Source of the DNA: Microbacterium esteraromaticum
Lineage (GTDB): Bacteria; Actinomycetota; Actinomycetes; Actinomycetales; Microbacteriaceae
NCBI RefSeq assembly: GCF_900163815.1
Contig: NZ_FUKO01000030.1
Location: 1-64,000 of the forward strand
DNA length: 64,000 nt
Reading direction: 5' to 3'
Shown here piece by piece: positions 54,013-62,839 of this stretch (positions are counted from its first letter, which is position 1; each line of letters starts with the position of its first letter). Both the position numbers and the translations under genes were made by a program. Under the pieces are notes generated by a model. That model searched no databases. It was given only the letters and a program-made list of their open reading frames with translations, and had not been told where the DNA came from.

Positions 54013-54850
54013 AGCTGCCCGTCGCGAGCTCGTTCGCGCGGGCGAGTGCCGCTGCCGTGGCGCGGGCGAACATCTCATCGAGTCCGGCTTCCTGCATGAC
54101 GGCGACGGCGCGCTCAGTCGTTCCCTTCGGGCTCGTGACGCGGCGGCGGAGTTCCGCGGGCTCCTCGCCGGATGCTTCCAGCAGGGCGGCCGCGCCGATG
54201 AATGTCTGCTCGGCCATGAGGCGCGCATCCGCATCCGAGAAGCCCATGCCCTGCGCCGCTTTCGCGAGCTCTTCGATGAGCAGGAAGACGTAGGCGGGGC
54301 CCGATCCGGAAACCGTCGAGAGCGGATCGATCTGCGATTCCGGCACCTCGATCACCGCGCCGACGGTCTCGAACAGCGCGCGCACGAGCGCCATATCGTC
54401 GGCATCCGCCGCTGCCCCGGCCGCAAGCCCCGTGACGGCGCGTCCGACGGTGGCCGGAGTGTTCGGCATCGAGCGGATCACGCGAACGCCTTCGCCGAGG
54501 CCTGCTGCGAAGGTGTCGAGAGTGACGCCGGCCGCCAGGCTCACGACGATCGCATCATCGCGCAGCGACGGCGCGATCTCACGCAGCAGGTCGGGCACCA
54601 TCGCCGGCTTCACGCCGACGAGGAGGATGCGGGCGGATGCTGCGGCATCCGTGTTCCCTGCCGGATTCTCCTCCAGCGCGACGCTCGTGACGCCGTCGAG
54701 GGATGCCAGAGCATCCGCCTTCTCTCGGGAGCGATTCGTGGCGACGATGCCGCCTTCTACTGGAACACCGGACGCGACGACGCCGTGCAGGATCGCACCG
54801 CCCATCGAGCCGGCACCGAGGAACGCGAGAGAAGGAAGCGAGTCGACCAT
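54011..54850 (-). CDS. proC: Pyrroline-5-carboxylate reductase
   Basis: A 279-residue enzyme for the last step of proline synthesis. The NADPH loop FLGAGSMGGAILHG lies at residues 9-22. RSMPNTPATVGRAVTG (about 125) and the C-terminal SGSGPAYVFLLIEELA plus RRRVTSPKGTTERAVAVMQE are the ProC signatures. The length is normal. It is a monocistronic gene, divergent from the CDF gene and convergent with the hydrolase gene. Confidence 0.96.
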   Translation of the reverse strand: MVDSLPSLAFLGAGSMGGAILHGVVASGVPVEGGIVATNRSREKADALASLDGVTSVALEENPAGNTDAAASARILLVGVKPAMVPDLLREIAPSLRDDAIVVSLAAGVTLDTFAAGLGEGVRVIRSMPNTPATVGRAVTGLAAGAAADADDMALVRALFETVGAVIEVPESQIDPLSTVSGSGPAYVFLLIEELAKAAQGMGFSDADARLMAEQTFIGAAALLEASGEEPAELRRRVTSPKGTTERAVAVMQEAGLDEMFARATAAALARANELATGS

Positions 54851-54926
54851 GGGGCAATTCTACGAGTCGCGGCACGCCGATTGTCGGGCCCCTGCCCTCG
54901 AGCAGGGTGCACCGTAGACTCGGGCT

Positions 54927-55898
54927 ATGAGCGCATCCGGCGGCAATAAGGCGATCATCGCGGCATTCCTGGCGAATATGGGCATTGCCCTCGCCAAGTT
55001 CGTGGCGTGGGCGCTGTCGGGTTCCGCCTCGATGCTTGCTGAGGCCATCCACTCGGTCGCCGACTCGGGCAACCAGCTGCTCCTCCTGCTCGGCGGACGC
55101 AAGGCCAAGAAGGAGGCTGATCGCGAGCATCCGTTCGGCTACGGCCGTGAGCGCTACGTCTCGGCATTCGTCGTATCGATCATCCTGTTCTCGGTCGGTG
55201 GCCTGTTCGCGATCTACGAGGGCGTGCAGAAGATCGCGGATCCGCATGAACTGGATCCGGCCTGGTGGTGGCTGCCGCTGGTCGTGCTGGTGATCGCGAT
55301 CGGACTGGAGTCGTTCTCGCTGCGCACCGCGGTCAAGGAGAGCAACGAGGTGCGCAAGAAGGGCCAGTCGTGGGTGTCGTTCATCCGCCGCTCCAAGGCA
55401 CCCGAGTTGCCCGTCGTGCTGCTGGAGGACACGGGCGCCCTCGTCGGCCTGACCTTCGCGCTGTTCGGGGTCGGACTCACACTCATCACCGGAAACCCGC
55501 TGTTCGATGCGCTCGGCACGCTGATGATCGGCATCCTGCTGATCGTGATCGCGGTCATCCTCGGCATCGAGACCAAGAGCCTGCTCGTCGGCGAAGGCGC
55601 GGGCCGCGCTGACCACGACTTGATCGTCGAGGCGATCTCCGGCGGGCCCGACGTGCAGAGGCTCATCCACATGAAGACGCTGTACCTCGGTCCGGATGAG
55701 CTGATGGTCGCGGCGAAGATCGCACTGAAGGCAGACAAATCGGTGCGCGAGGCAGCATCCGATATCGACGAGATCGAGAAGCGGATTCGGGATGCCGTGC
55801 CAGCCGCACGCGTCATCTATCTGGAGCCGGACGTCTACCGACCCTCCCTCGACCCGGAGCCGCCAACAGACGCGTTCGTCTTCAAGTCCTCGGACTGA
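54927..55898 (+). CDS. Cation diffusion facilitator (CDF) transporter
   Basis: A 323-residue efflux protein with six membrane helices. The metal motif in helix 2 is H42-SVA-D46 (AIHSVADSGNQ), and a second acidic site lies in helix 5 (EDTGALVG). The C-terminal cytosolic domain (about 230-310, LIVEAISGGPDVQRLIHMKT) is the dimerising metal sensor. The HxxxD helix-2 pattern allows Zn2+, Fe2+ or Mn2+; no His-rich loop helps decide. It follows proC on the opposite strand and precedes the DUF1023-like gene by 7 bp, so they may share a transcript. Confidence 0.92.
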   Translation: MSASGGNKAIIAAFLANMGIALAKFVAWALSGSASMLAEAIHSVADSGNQLLLLLGGRKAKKEADREHPFGYGRERYVSAFVVSIILFSVGGLFAIYEGVQKIADPHELDPAWWWLPLVVLVIAIGLESFSLRTAVKESNEVRKKGQSWVSFIRRSKAPELPVVLLEDTGALVGLTFALFGVGLTLITGNPLFDALGTLMIGILLIVIAVILGIETKSLLVGEGAGRADHDLIVEAISGGPDVQRLIHMKTLYLGPDELMVAAKIALKADKSVREAASDIDEIEKRIRDAVPAARVIYLEPDVYRPSLDPEPPTDAFVFKSSD

Positions 55899-55905
55899 CG
55901 CCGCG

Positions 55906-56796
55906 GTGACCGATGAGTTCCGCGCGGCGCTGGCGCGAACCGACCTGCCTGTCGAGCTGCGGCACAAGCTTCGGGCTGTGCAGAATGTACTCGACGGCGA
56001 TGATCAGGCGACGTTGCAGTCGTTCTCGCTGATCAACGACGAGCCGTATGCCGTGATCTCTTTCGGCGACGTCGACGCCGCCGACCTCGTCGTGTATCTG
56101 ATGCACGGGATCGACACGAGACTCGACGTTCTGCCGGGTTGGGCGGATGCCGGTCAACGCGTCTGCGCAGATGTGATCCGCAGCTGTGTGGCGCGCGGCG
56201 AGCCACGACGCATCGCCACGATCGTGTGGTTCGGCTGGGATTCCGGCACGCACACGTCAGCTCTGGCCACCAAGCACGCCACGGTGGGTGCCGCTCAGCT
56301 CGCCATCGATATCGATCGGGTGGCGTTGCGCAATCCGCACGCGCAGATCGCTCTCGTGACCTACTCGTACTCGTCGACGCTGCTGGGTGAACTGTTCGCG
56401 CTGAACATCGCCGAGCATGTGCGAATCGCGTTCTCGATCGCCTCGGCCGGGGTCACGCACGCAGCCAGCACGGCGCTCGCCGATGCCATCGCTCAGGGCA
56501 GGCTCACGCTCTACGCGACCGAGGGGGCGAACGACAGCATCGCGCCACTCGGCCGGCTCGGCGCGCACCCGGTGGATCCGCGCGACATCCGCGGCGTCAT
56601 CGGATACGACTGCGACGGCGGCGAAGCACCGGGTGTCGATGGTGGCATCGTGATCGGCATCCCGGTCGACGGACACGCGTCGCAGACATCGATCGACGAG
56701 CACGGCAGCAAACATCCGGGATATTACGACGAGCGCGCGCAGGGGTACCTGACACTCGTCGCGCGACTAGCGGATGCTGCGATAGCGGTGCGCTGA
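55906..56796 (+). CDS. Alpha/beta hydrolase of DUF1023 type
   Basis: A 296-residue protein from GTG 55906. The block ADLVVYLMHGIDTRLDVLPG, followed by RIATIVWFGWDSG, then IALVTYSYSSTLLGELFALN, is the DUF1023 layout. The nucleophile elbow reads TYSYSSTLLG instead of the usual GHSYGS, so Ser is present but the Gly pair is changed. The C-terminal HGSKHPGYYDERAQ supplies a candidate catalytic His. There is no signal peptide. The substrate is unknown. It lies 7 bp after the CDF gene. Confidence 0.78.
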   Translation: MTDEFRAALARTDLPVELRHKLRAVQNVLDGDDQATLQSFSLINDEPYAVISFGDVDAADLVVYLMHGIDTRLDVLPGWADAGQRVCADVIRSCVARGEPRRIATIVWFGWDSGTHTSALATKHATVGAAQLAIDIDRVALRNPHAQIALVTYSYSSTLLGELFALNIAEHVRIAFSIASAGVTHAASTALADAIAQGRLTLYATEGANDSIAPLGRLGAHPVDPRDIRGVIGYDCDGGEAPGVDGGIVIGIPVDGHASQTSIDEHGSKHPGYYDERAQGYLTLVARLADAAIAVR

Positions 56797-56803
56797 GGCG
56801 GGG

Positions 56804-57259
56804 TCAGCGGCGGGCTTCGAAAAAGCCGCGGAGCAGGGCTGTGGCAGCATCCGCTTCGACGCCGCCGATGACTTCGGCACGGTAGGGCAGTCTCCGGTCG
56901 CGCAGCAGGTCGTACATCGAACCCGCGGCCCCGGCTTTCTCGTCCCAGGCGCCGAAGACCACGCGGCCGATGCGCGCCTGCAGGATGGCTCCTGCGCACA
57001 TGACGCAGGGCTCGAGTGTGACGACGAGCGTGTGGTTCTCCAGATTCCAGGAACCGACGTTCGCTGCCGCCGTGCGCAGAGCGATGATCTCGGCGTGGCC
57101 GGTGGGATCGTGATTCTGCTCGCGCAGGTTGTGGCCCTCGCCGATGATGCCTCCGACGGCGTCCATGACGACCGCGCCGACAGGAACGTCGCCCGCCGCA
57201 CCCGCTTCTGCTGCGAGCGCGAGCGCGCGCTTCATCGCGTGGTCATCGGCTGCGGTCAT
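56804..57259 (-). CDS. tadA: tRNA-specific adenosine deaminase
   Basis: A 151-residue zinc enzyme that makes inosine 34 in tRNA-Arg. The zinc and catalytic motif is TGHAEIIAL (H55, E57) and the cysteines are in LEPCVMCAGAIL (C85, C88). VFGAWDEKAGAAGSMYDLL is the TadA-specific C-terminal stretch. Length is normal. It is convergent with the DUF1023-like gene, 7 bp apart, and divergent from a small membrane protein gene. Confidence 0.93.
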   Translation of the reverse strand: MTAADDHAMKRALALAAEAGAAGDVPVGAVVMDAVGGIIGEGHNLREQNHDPTGHAEIIALRTAAANVGSWNLENHTLVVTLEPCVMCAGAILQARIGRVVFGAWDEKAGAAGSMYDLLRDRRLPYRAEVIGGVEADAATALLRGFFEARR

Positions 57260-57370
57260 GGGATCCTCCGTCGATCGAGCCTAGTCTTCAGCATCCGCCT
57301 CTCGGAGGATGCTGAAATCTCACCCCTGCGGCGGAGGTGGACGACCGAGCATCTCCGTACCGTTGCAGAT

Positions 57371-57520
57371 ATGGAAAACCCTGCCCTTTACATCATCCTG
57401 GTCGTCTCGCTCCCGGCGCTCCTGGTGGGCGTTCTGACCACTCTCAATGCCAAGAAGACCAACGCCTCATGGCGCGCCCGTCGCGAAGCCCGCGCGCACG
57501 CGAAGGTCGCGGGCCAGTAA
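57371..57520 (+). CDS. Small single-helix membrane protein
   Basis: A 49-residue protein: a short N-terminus (MENPAL), one membrane helix (YIILVVSLPALLVGVLTTL), then a strongly basic tail (RARREARAHAKVAG). The start ATG 57371 is the only sensible one; the longer frame runs antisense into tadA. It lies 9 bp before upp, so the two are probably co-transcribed. Its function is unknown. A TTCAGCATCC/GGATGCTGAA inverted repeat sits in the upstream gap (57287-57316). Confidence 0.7.
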   Translation: MENPALYIILVVSLPALLVGVLTTLNAKKTNASWRARREARAHAKVAGQ

Positions 57521-57529
57521 CCTGTATCC

Positions 57530-58162
57530 ATGCGCGTTCATGTGGCCGATCACCCGCTCATCACTCACAAGCTCACGGTGCTGCGGGACGAGAGAACTTC
57601 GTCTCCGGTGTTCCGGCAGCTCACCGAAGAGCTGGTGACTCTGCTCGCCTATGAGGCGACGCGGAATGTGCGGGTCACCCCCGTGGAGGTGACGACACCG
57701 GTCACGAACACGATGGGCGTGAAGATCTCGGAGCCGCGACCGATCGTCGTTCCCATCCTGCGTGCAGGACTCGGGATGCTGGAGGGCCTCGTCAAGCTGC
57801 TCCCCACCGCAGAGGTCGGATTCCTCGGCATGGTCCGCGACGACGAGACGTTCGAGCCGACGACCTATGCCGAGCGCCTGCCCGACGACCTCAGTGATCG
57901 GCAGTGCTTCGCCATCGATCCGATGCTCGCCACTGGCGGCTCTCTCGGTGCGGCGATCCAGTTCCTGTTCGACCGGGGCGCGAAAGACGTCACCGCGATC
58001 TGCCTGCTCGGCACGCCCGAAGGCGTCGAGGCCATCCGCAAGCTCGTCGGCGATCAGGATGTCACGCTCGTGCTCGGTGCACTCGACGAGCGTCTTGACG
58101 AGAAGGGCTACATCGTGCCCGGGCTCGGCGACGCCGGCGATCGCCTGTACGGCACGGTCTGA
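57530..58162 (+). CDS. upp: Uracil phosphoribosyltransferase
   Basis: A 210-residue enzyme that salvages uracil to UMP with PRPP. The PRPP loop [14 protein letters not shown] (about 127-140) and the uracil-binding C-terminus [15 protein letters not shown] are exact family signatures; [15 protein letters not shown] is another. Length is normal. It follows the small membrane protein gene and ends 55 bp before a 68-bp palindrome. Confidence 0.97.
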   Translation: MRVHVADHPLITHKLTVLRDERTSSPVFRQLTEELVTLLAYEATRNVRVTPVEVTTPVTNTMGVKISEPRPIVVPILRAGLGMLEGLVKLLPTAEVGFLGMVRDDETFEPTTYAERLPDDLSDRQCFAIDPMLATGGSLGAAIQFLFDRGAKDVTAICLLGTPEGVEAIRKLVGDQDVTLVLGALDERLDEKGYIVPGLGDAGDRLYGTV

Positions 58163-58217
58163 TTCATCGAGCGCTGCGCTCGGCTGTGCCCGGGCCGCGT
58201 AGCGTAGACGCTCACCA

Positions 58218-58285
58218 CATCCGCCACAGTTTTTCGCATCCGCGCCATCGATCGATGTAGCGGGTGCGAAAAAGTGGCGCGGATG
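58218..58285. repeat. 68-bp palindrome between convergent upp and GNAT genes (type P8)
   Basis: CATCCGCCACAGTTTTTCGC faces GCGAAAAAGTGGCGCGGATG with the inner ATCGAT/ATCGAT meeting at the centre; a few mismatches. It may end both transcripts. Single copy in the window. Confidence 0.88.
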
Positions 58286-58350
58286 CTCTTGGGCGGGCCC
58301 TCGAGAGGGTCACGGGCGGAGGCGGGCCGACCACCTTGGGCTGTTGTGCG

Positions 58351-59121
58351 TCAGGATACGGCGAGGGCGTAACCGCGCTCGTCGCCGAAGTGCTGAAAGC
58401 CGGCGCGAGCGAGGATCGGCGCGGATGTCGCGTGTCGCCCCTTCACCAGGGCTGTGGTGGCACCCATTGCTGCGCCGATCACGAGCCTCTCGGCGAGCAC
58501 CGCGCGGTACGCGCCGCGCCCGCGGGCCTCGGGCAGAGTGGCCGCTCCCCAAAGCCGCACGAAGCCGTCGACGATCGTGCAGCCGCCCGTGCTGACGGGC
58601 ACCCCGTCGAGGCGCGCGAGCACCCGAGCGCCCTCCCCGGAGGCGAGTGCCGTGGTCACCTCTGCGAGCTCTTCCTGCATTCCCTCATCGTTGAGCGGCT
58701 GCTGGTCCCAGACCGGCACGTTCACCGTGTCGACTTCGCGCACCTGTTCGATCGTGTGCACGAGCTCGGCAGTGATGTTCCTCGGCACCTCGATCGGCAA
58801 TCCTTCGACTGGCCGGGCGAACACGGCCACCGTATCGACGTGCACGGCGCCACGGCGGATCAGCTCAGGTTCGAGATCGGGTTCGTCCGCCGAATTCGTC
58901 CAGAAAGTGATCTCTTTCTCACCCCAGGCACGAGTGCGTTTGATCGCATCGTCGAGCACGGCCGCGGCATCCCGCGCCGACTTCACCTGCGAAATCCGAA
59001 CACCGCCGCCGAGCCGTGCCGGATATCGGACGAGCCGCACATCGGTCACCTCTTCTTCACCTCCGCGGGGAAACCACACCCACGCGGCCGATGCCTGCAT
59101 GATCTCTGCCACGCCGTGCAT
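58351..59121 (-). CDS. GNAT-family N-acetyltransferase
   Basis: A 256-residue protein with a C-terminal GNAT domain: GCTIVDGFVRLWGAATLPEA, then RGRGAYRAVLAERLVIGAAM (the acetyl-CoA R/QxxGxG/A site, about residues 198-218) and the PILARAGFQHFGDERGYAL ending. The first 120 residues form another, weaker GNAT-like half, as in tandem GNAT proteins. The acceptor is unknown. It is 13 bp past the stop of the nuclease/helicase gene on the same strand and is probably co-transcribed with it. Confidence 0.87.
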   Translation of the reverse strand: MHGVAEIMQASAAWVWFPRGGEEEVTDVRLVRYPARLGGGVRISQVKSARDAAAVLDDAIKRTRAWGEKEITFWTNSADEPDLEPELIRRGAVHVDTVAVFARPVEGLPIEVPRNITAELVHTIEQVREVDTVNVPVWDQQPLNDEGMQEELAEVTTALASGEGARVLARLDGVPVSTGGCTIVDGFVRLWGAATLPEARGRGAYRAVLAERLVIGAAMGATTALVKGRHATSAPILARAGFQHFGDERGYALAVS

Positions 59122-59134
59122 ATCGGCGTCTCCC

Positions 59135-62100
59135 TCAGTCGCGGTCGGCGCCGACGAGGTGAGCGAAGGCGCTGAGTCGTGCGACGCCCTCGGGAGTCCA
59201 GGGCAGGTCGTCGAGCAGCGCCGGTGAATGCACCAGATACGCCACGCTCTTCGCGCGCGAGATCGCCACGTTCAGGCGGTTCTGCAGCAGCAGGAATTCC
59301 GGTCCGCGCGGAGCGTCCCTGCCGCTGGATGCAGCCAGCGAGGTGATCGAGACGACCGCCTCCTTGCCCTGGAAATTGTCGACCGTACCGACAGGCACGT
59401 CGCCGAATCCGGCAGCCGAGAGCTCGTCGTGGATGAGCTGCTTCTGCGCGTTGTACGGGGCGACCACGATCACATCCGACTGCTCAAGGGGGCGCGATGC
59501 AGCATCCGCCATTCCATCGACGTAGCCGCGGCCGATCAGGTCGCGCACGATGCCGACCACCTCGGCAGCTTCCTCAGGCGACTGGGTCGCGTTGCCGCGG
59601 TGTCGGACGGGCACGATGTGCAGGCCCGGTTCGATGCCATCGACCACACGTCGCTCGGTGCCCGCAGCGGATGCCAACCGTGCCTCGTACGCCAGCCGGG
59701 AGACGGGCGCGGCGACCGCCGGATGCATGCGCCACGACTCGGCGAGGAAGTAGCCGTGAGCGGGATCGATGACCGAGGACCCATCCATCACCCACCCGAG
59801 CGCAGAGGTGTCGACCGGCTCGGGATGCGTACCCTGACTCACCTGCGGAAGCTGCTGCGGGTCGCCGAGCAGCAGCAGTCGCTTCGCTCCGGCGGCGACG
59901 GCGATCGTCGAGGCGAGTGAGAACTGGCCCGCTTCGTCGATCACCAGCAGATCGAGGCCTCGCCTGTCGACCCGGCGGGTGTTGCTGAAGTCCCAGGCGG
60001 TACCGCCGACGACGGCACCTCCCTGAGTGTGCTCGGCGAGGAACGATGCCATTCCGTCCTTGCGGATGACCGTGTACGCGGGCGGTGCAGCATCCCGATC
60101 CTTCGGCGCCTTCGCGACCTTCGCCGCCGGAACCCCGTCGGCGACGACCCGCTCCAGAAGACTCTCGACTATGGCGTGCGACTGCGCGACGACGCCCACG
60201 CGGTACCCGTGCTCGTTCACGAGTCGCGCGATCACCTGCGAACCGGTGTACGTCTTTCCGGTGCCGGGAGGACCCTGCACGGCCAGGTAGCTGTTATCGA
60301 GGTCGAGGATGCCGCACACGATCGTCGCGATCATGTCATCGCCGGCCGCGGGCAGCGGGGCTCCTGAAACGGTGCGCGGTGCGATGCGACGGAGAGTATC
60401 GGTGGCCGCGTCGGCGGGGAAACCGGGTGCTGCGTGATGCACGGATGCTGCCCATTCGTCGATCGCGCCCTGCTGCGTGGCGACGTGCGGCGGGGCTGCG
60501 GGCGCGAGAGCCACCGGCAGATCGTCCCAGATCTGACCCTGCACAGTGCGCTCCCGTACGACGTATCCGTCATCGAGCACCTCGACCACCTCGACCTCGT
60601 GCGGCATGTGCATCACGCGCGAGGGGCCAGGAGCATCGAAGGGGGTCGGCACTGCGTAAAGCGCGAACGGGCGACCGCCGACGCCGATCGTGCTGCCGGG
60701 TGCAACCTCGCCCCGCAGGCTCAGCAGCCGGGTCTGCGTGCGCTGCCCCTCGGCGATACCCCAGTCGTCGTCGATCGTGCTTGATTCCGCATCGATGCGC
60801 AGGACATCACGCGTGGATTCCCAGATCGAGACGGGTTCGCGCAGCCGCTGGAAGTGCCCTTGCCAGAAGCTCTTCGCCTCGCGGGGGTAGTAGTCGATCG
60901 CAGCCGCGGCCACCCGGAACGTCTCGCCGCTCTGGCCTTCCTGCTGGGCACGCAGCGCCTCGGCTTGCAGCGCGAGCGACAGCGGCGACGGCTCATAGGC
61001 ACGGGTCTCGGGATCGTCCGGCGGCGCGGGCAGCACCCCCTCCTGCTTCGCCAGTCCGATCAACCAGTCGCGCAGCCGCCGGGTCGAGACGCAGTCATAG
61101 CGGTTGTAATCGGCGAGGTCGTCGAGGATCTGCTGCGCCTCGGCATCCTGCCCCGCATCTGCGAGCGCCCGAGCCTGCACATACTGCACGATCGAGTCGT
61201 CGCCCTTCTGCACGTCACTGGTTCGCACCTCGGCCCCCATGTAGAGCGGCTCGAGCTTCTTGATCGAGTAGGAGCGCGATCCGATGCGAACGGAACGCAG
61301 CACGATCGGATACAGATCGACGAACACCCCCTCACGCAGCAGCCGGTCGACATCTGCCTCACCGACGCCGTAGCGCGCAGCCATCGCCGAGAGATGCGAG
61401 GTCTCGTACGGCGCGTAGTGGTAGATGTGCAGGTCAGGATGAGACTGACGACGCAGCTTCACGAACTCGAGGAAGTCGAGCAGGGCCTGCCTCTCGTCGG
61501 CGAAGGTGTGCGCCCACAGTGCCGAGTACTGCTCGTCGTTGTCGATCCAGCCGAACAGGTAGTCGATGCCCCACTGCGGCTTATCACCGGGTGACGCAAC
61601 AGTCTCGGTGTACAGCGGATCGCCCTCGAAATCGAAGAACATGTCGCCACGACTGGGTCGGGGCATCAGCCCGATCGCCCGCGCGGAGACGAGCTCATAA
61701 GGTGGGGCATCGTGCGGGTCTAGTGCAAGACCCGCCTGCAGCCTTGCCTGCGCGCGGAGCGCGGTGAAGGTGTCGGCATTCATCCCGTCGGGAGCATCGG
61801 ATGCCGCTGCCAGATCGTCGATGGTGCGGATGCCGGCGGCGCGCAGCCGCTGCCGCTGGACCGGCCGCATGCGAGCGACCATCAGCAGGTCGCGATGCGC
61901 GATCACCTCTTCTTCGCAGGTGGCGCAGCGACCGCAGGCGGTGATCTGCAGATGGCCACGGTCGTCTCCCCAGGCGAGCGCCGCTCCGGCGTCACCACTG
62001 CCGAGATCACGGTCGGTGATCAGTGCGCGCAGCCGCGCACGACGAACATGGAACAGGGGAAGGATGTCGTCGACCCGGTGCGTGCTGGTCGTGCCGTCAC

Positions 62101-62638
62101 CGAGCAGCAGGTCGACCTCGTCGGAGCGCGGGATACCCAGCCGATCGAGCTGGTCGACATATGCCGCCAGCTGCATAAGCGCAGTCGCCCGCGCGGTGCG
62201 CGCCAGCTTCGAGTCCTGCACCCGCCAGTGGCCGTCTTCTCCACGCGCGATGAAGTCGGCGAATCCGACGAACTCCGGAGTTGCGAACGCCGCTTGGAAA
62301 ACGAGGGAGGCCGCCGAGCGCAGCGCCCGCTCGGTGTCGGCAGCCACAGCGTCGAGCGCTTCAGCATCCGTCGAGCGAACCTTGGGCAGCGCGACCACAC
62401 CAGCGCCGCCGTCCACAGACTCCCCGAGTTCCGCGAGGTATCGATCCAGCACGGCGACCTCGTGCGCGTCGCCGAGCTTCGCCGCGCGGGCGAGCGTCGC
62501 GTCTTCCGGTTCGACCACGGCGGGCACCCGGCCGAGTTTGGCGTCGATCGCCCGCATCCAGGCGAACTCGCACTCCGCGGCCGCCTTCAGATCACTGGCA
62601 CTCCACACCACTCGGTTCTCTGCTGCGATGACCCGCAC
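59135..62638 (-). CDS. TM0106-type RecB-like nuclease/exonuclease/SF1 helicase fusion
   Basis: A 1167-residue DNA-processing protein in three parts. Residues about 8-290: a RecB/Cas4-like PD-(D/E)XK nuclease, with C23, VGFADFIARGEDGHWRVQDS (next residue K: the D-DxK core) and the cluster CGRCATC, which together could bind an Fe-S cluster. Residues about 330-530: an RNase H/DEDD exonuclease-like domain (MFFDFEGDPLY, then IYHYAPYETSHL and YNRYDCVSTRRLRDW). Residues about 700-1167: a UPF1-like helicase with Walker A GPPGTGKT (789-796), LLVIDEAGQFS, LLLGDPQQLPQ, GTVDNFQGKEAVV and NVAISRAK. The family is known from actinobacteria and Thermotoga but its pathway is unclear; repair or defence are plausible. 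Confidence 0.9.
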   Translation of the reverse strand: MRVIAAENRVVWSASDLKAAAECEFAWMRAIDAKLGRVPAVVEPEDATLARAAKLGDAHEVAVLDRYLAELGESVDGGAGVVALPKVRSTDAEALDAVAADTERALRSAASLVFQAAFATPEFVGFADFIARGEDGHWRVQDSKLARTARATALMQLAAYVDQLDRLGIPRSDEVDLLLGDGTTSTHRVDDILPLFHVRRARLRALITDRDLGSGDAGAALAWGDDRGHLQITACGRCATCEEEVIAHRDLLMVARMRPVQRQRLRAAGIRTIDDLAAASDAPDGMNADTFTALRAQARLQAGLALDPHDAPPYELVSARAIGLMPRPSRGDMFFDFEGDPLYTETVASPGDKPQWGIDYLFGWIDNDEQYSALWAHTFADERQALLDFLEFVKLRRQSHPDLHIYHYAPYETSHLSAMAARYGVGEADVDRLLREGVFVDLYPIVLRSVRIGSRSYSIKKLEPLYMGAEVRTSDVQKGDDSIVQYVQARALADAGQDAEAQQILDDLADYNRYDCVSTRRLRDWLIGLAKQEGVLPAPPDDPETRAYEPSPLSLALQAEALRAQQEGQSGETFRVAAAAIDYYPREAKSFWQGHFQRLREPVSIWESTRDVLRIDAESSTIDDDWGIAEGQRTQTRLLSLRGEVAPGSTIGVGGRPFALYAVPTPFDAPGPSRVMHMPHEVEVVEVLDDGYVVRERTVQGQIWDDLPVALAPAAPPHVATQQGAIDEWAASVHHAAPGFPADAATDTLRRIAPRTVSGAPLPAAGDDMIATIVCGILDLDNSYLAVQGPPGTGKTYTGSQVIARLVNEHGYRVGVVAQSHAIVESLLERVVADGVPAAKVAKAPKDRDAAPPAYTVIRKDGMASFLAEHTQGGAVVGGTAWDFSNTRRVDRRGLDLLVIDEAGQFSLASTIAVAAGAKRLLLLGDPQQLPQVSQGTHPEPVDTSALGWVMDGSSVIDPAHGYFLAESWRMHPAVAAPVSRLAYEARLASAAGTERRVVDGIEPGLHIVPVRHRGNATQSPEEAAEVVGIVRDLIGRGYVDGMADAASRPLEQSDVIVVAPYNAQKQLIHDELSAAGFGDVPVGTVDNFQGKEAVVSITSLAASSGRDAPRGPEFLLLQNRLNVAISRAKSVAYLVHSPALLDDLPWTPEGVARLSAFAHLVGADRD

Positions 62639-62758
62639 GATGCCCCTCTCCGTTGCCTGCGACCTGGACTGCCTTCGAGACTATCGGCGGGGTGCGACAT
62701 CGCTGGCGTGACGTGACGTCACCCGCCGCATCCGCACACGGGGCGCCGCACCGCGCGC

Positions 62759-62819
62759 GTTCGCGTGGCCGATATGGTCGCATCCGCAACGCCGAAGCGA
62801 CCGTACGCAGCACGTGAAC
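62759..62819. repeat. 61-bp palindrome, type P1 (copy 6, best preserved)
   Basis: GTTCGCGTG pairs with CACGTGAAC, and ATGGTCGC with GCGACCGT; loop about CATCCGCAACGCCGAA. It lies between the nuclease/helicase start and the next stop. It defines the P1 alignment. Confidence 0.88.
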
Positions 62820-62839
62820 GCAGAGACACCGTCGCGTCC

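Noticed and set aside
59135..62638. Nuclease/helicase as a Cas4 or Dna2-based CRISPR or known defence locus
   Set aside because: No cas, Argonaute, restriction or other defence gene nearby; neighbours are housekeeping. Kept only as a general DNA-processing protein.
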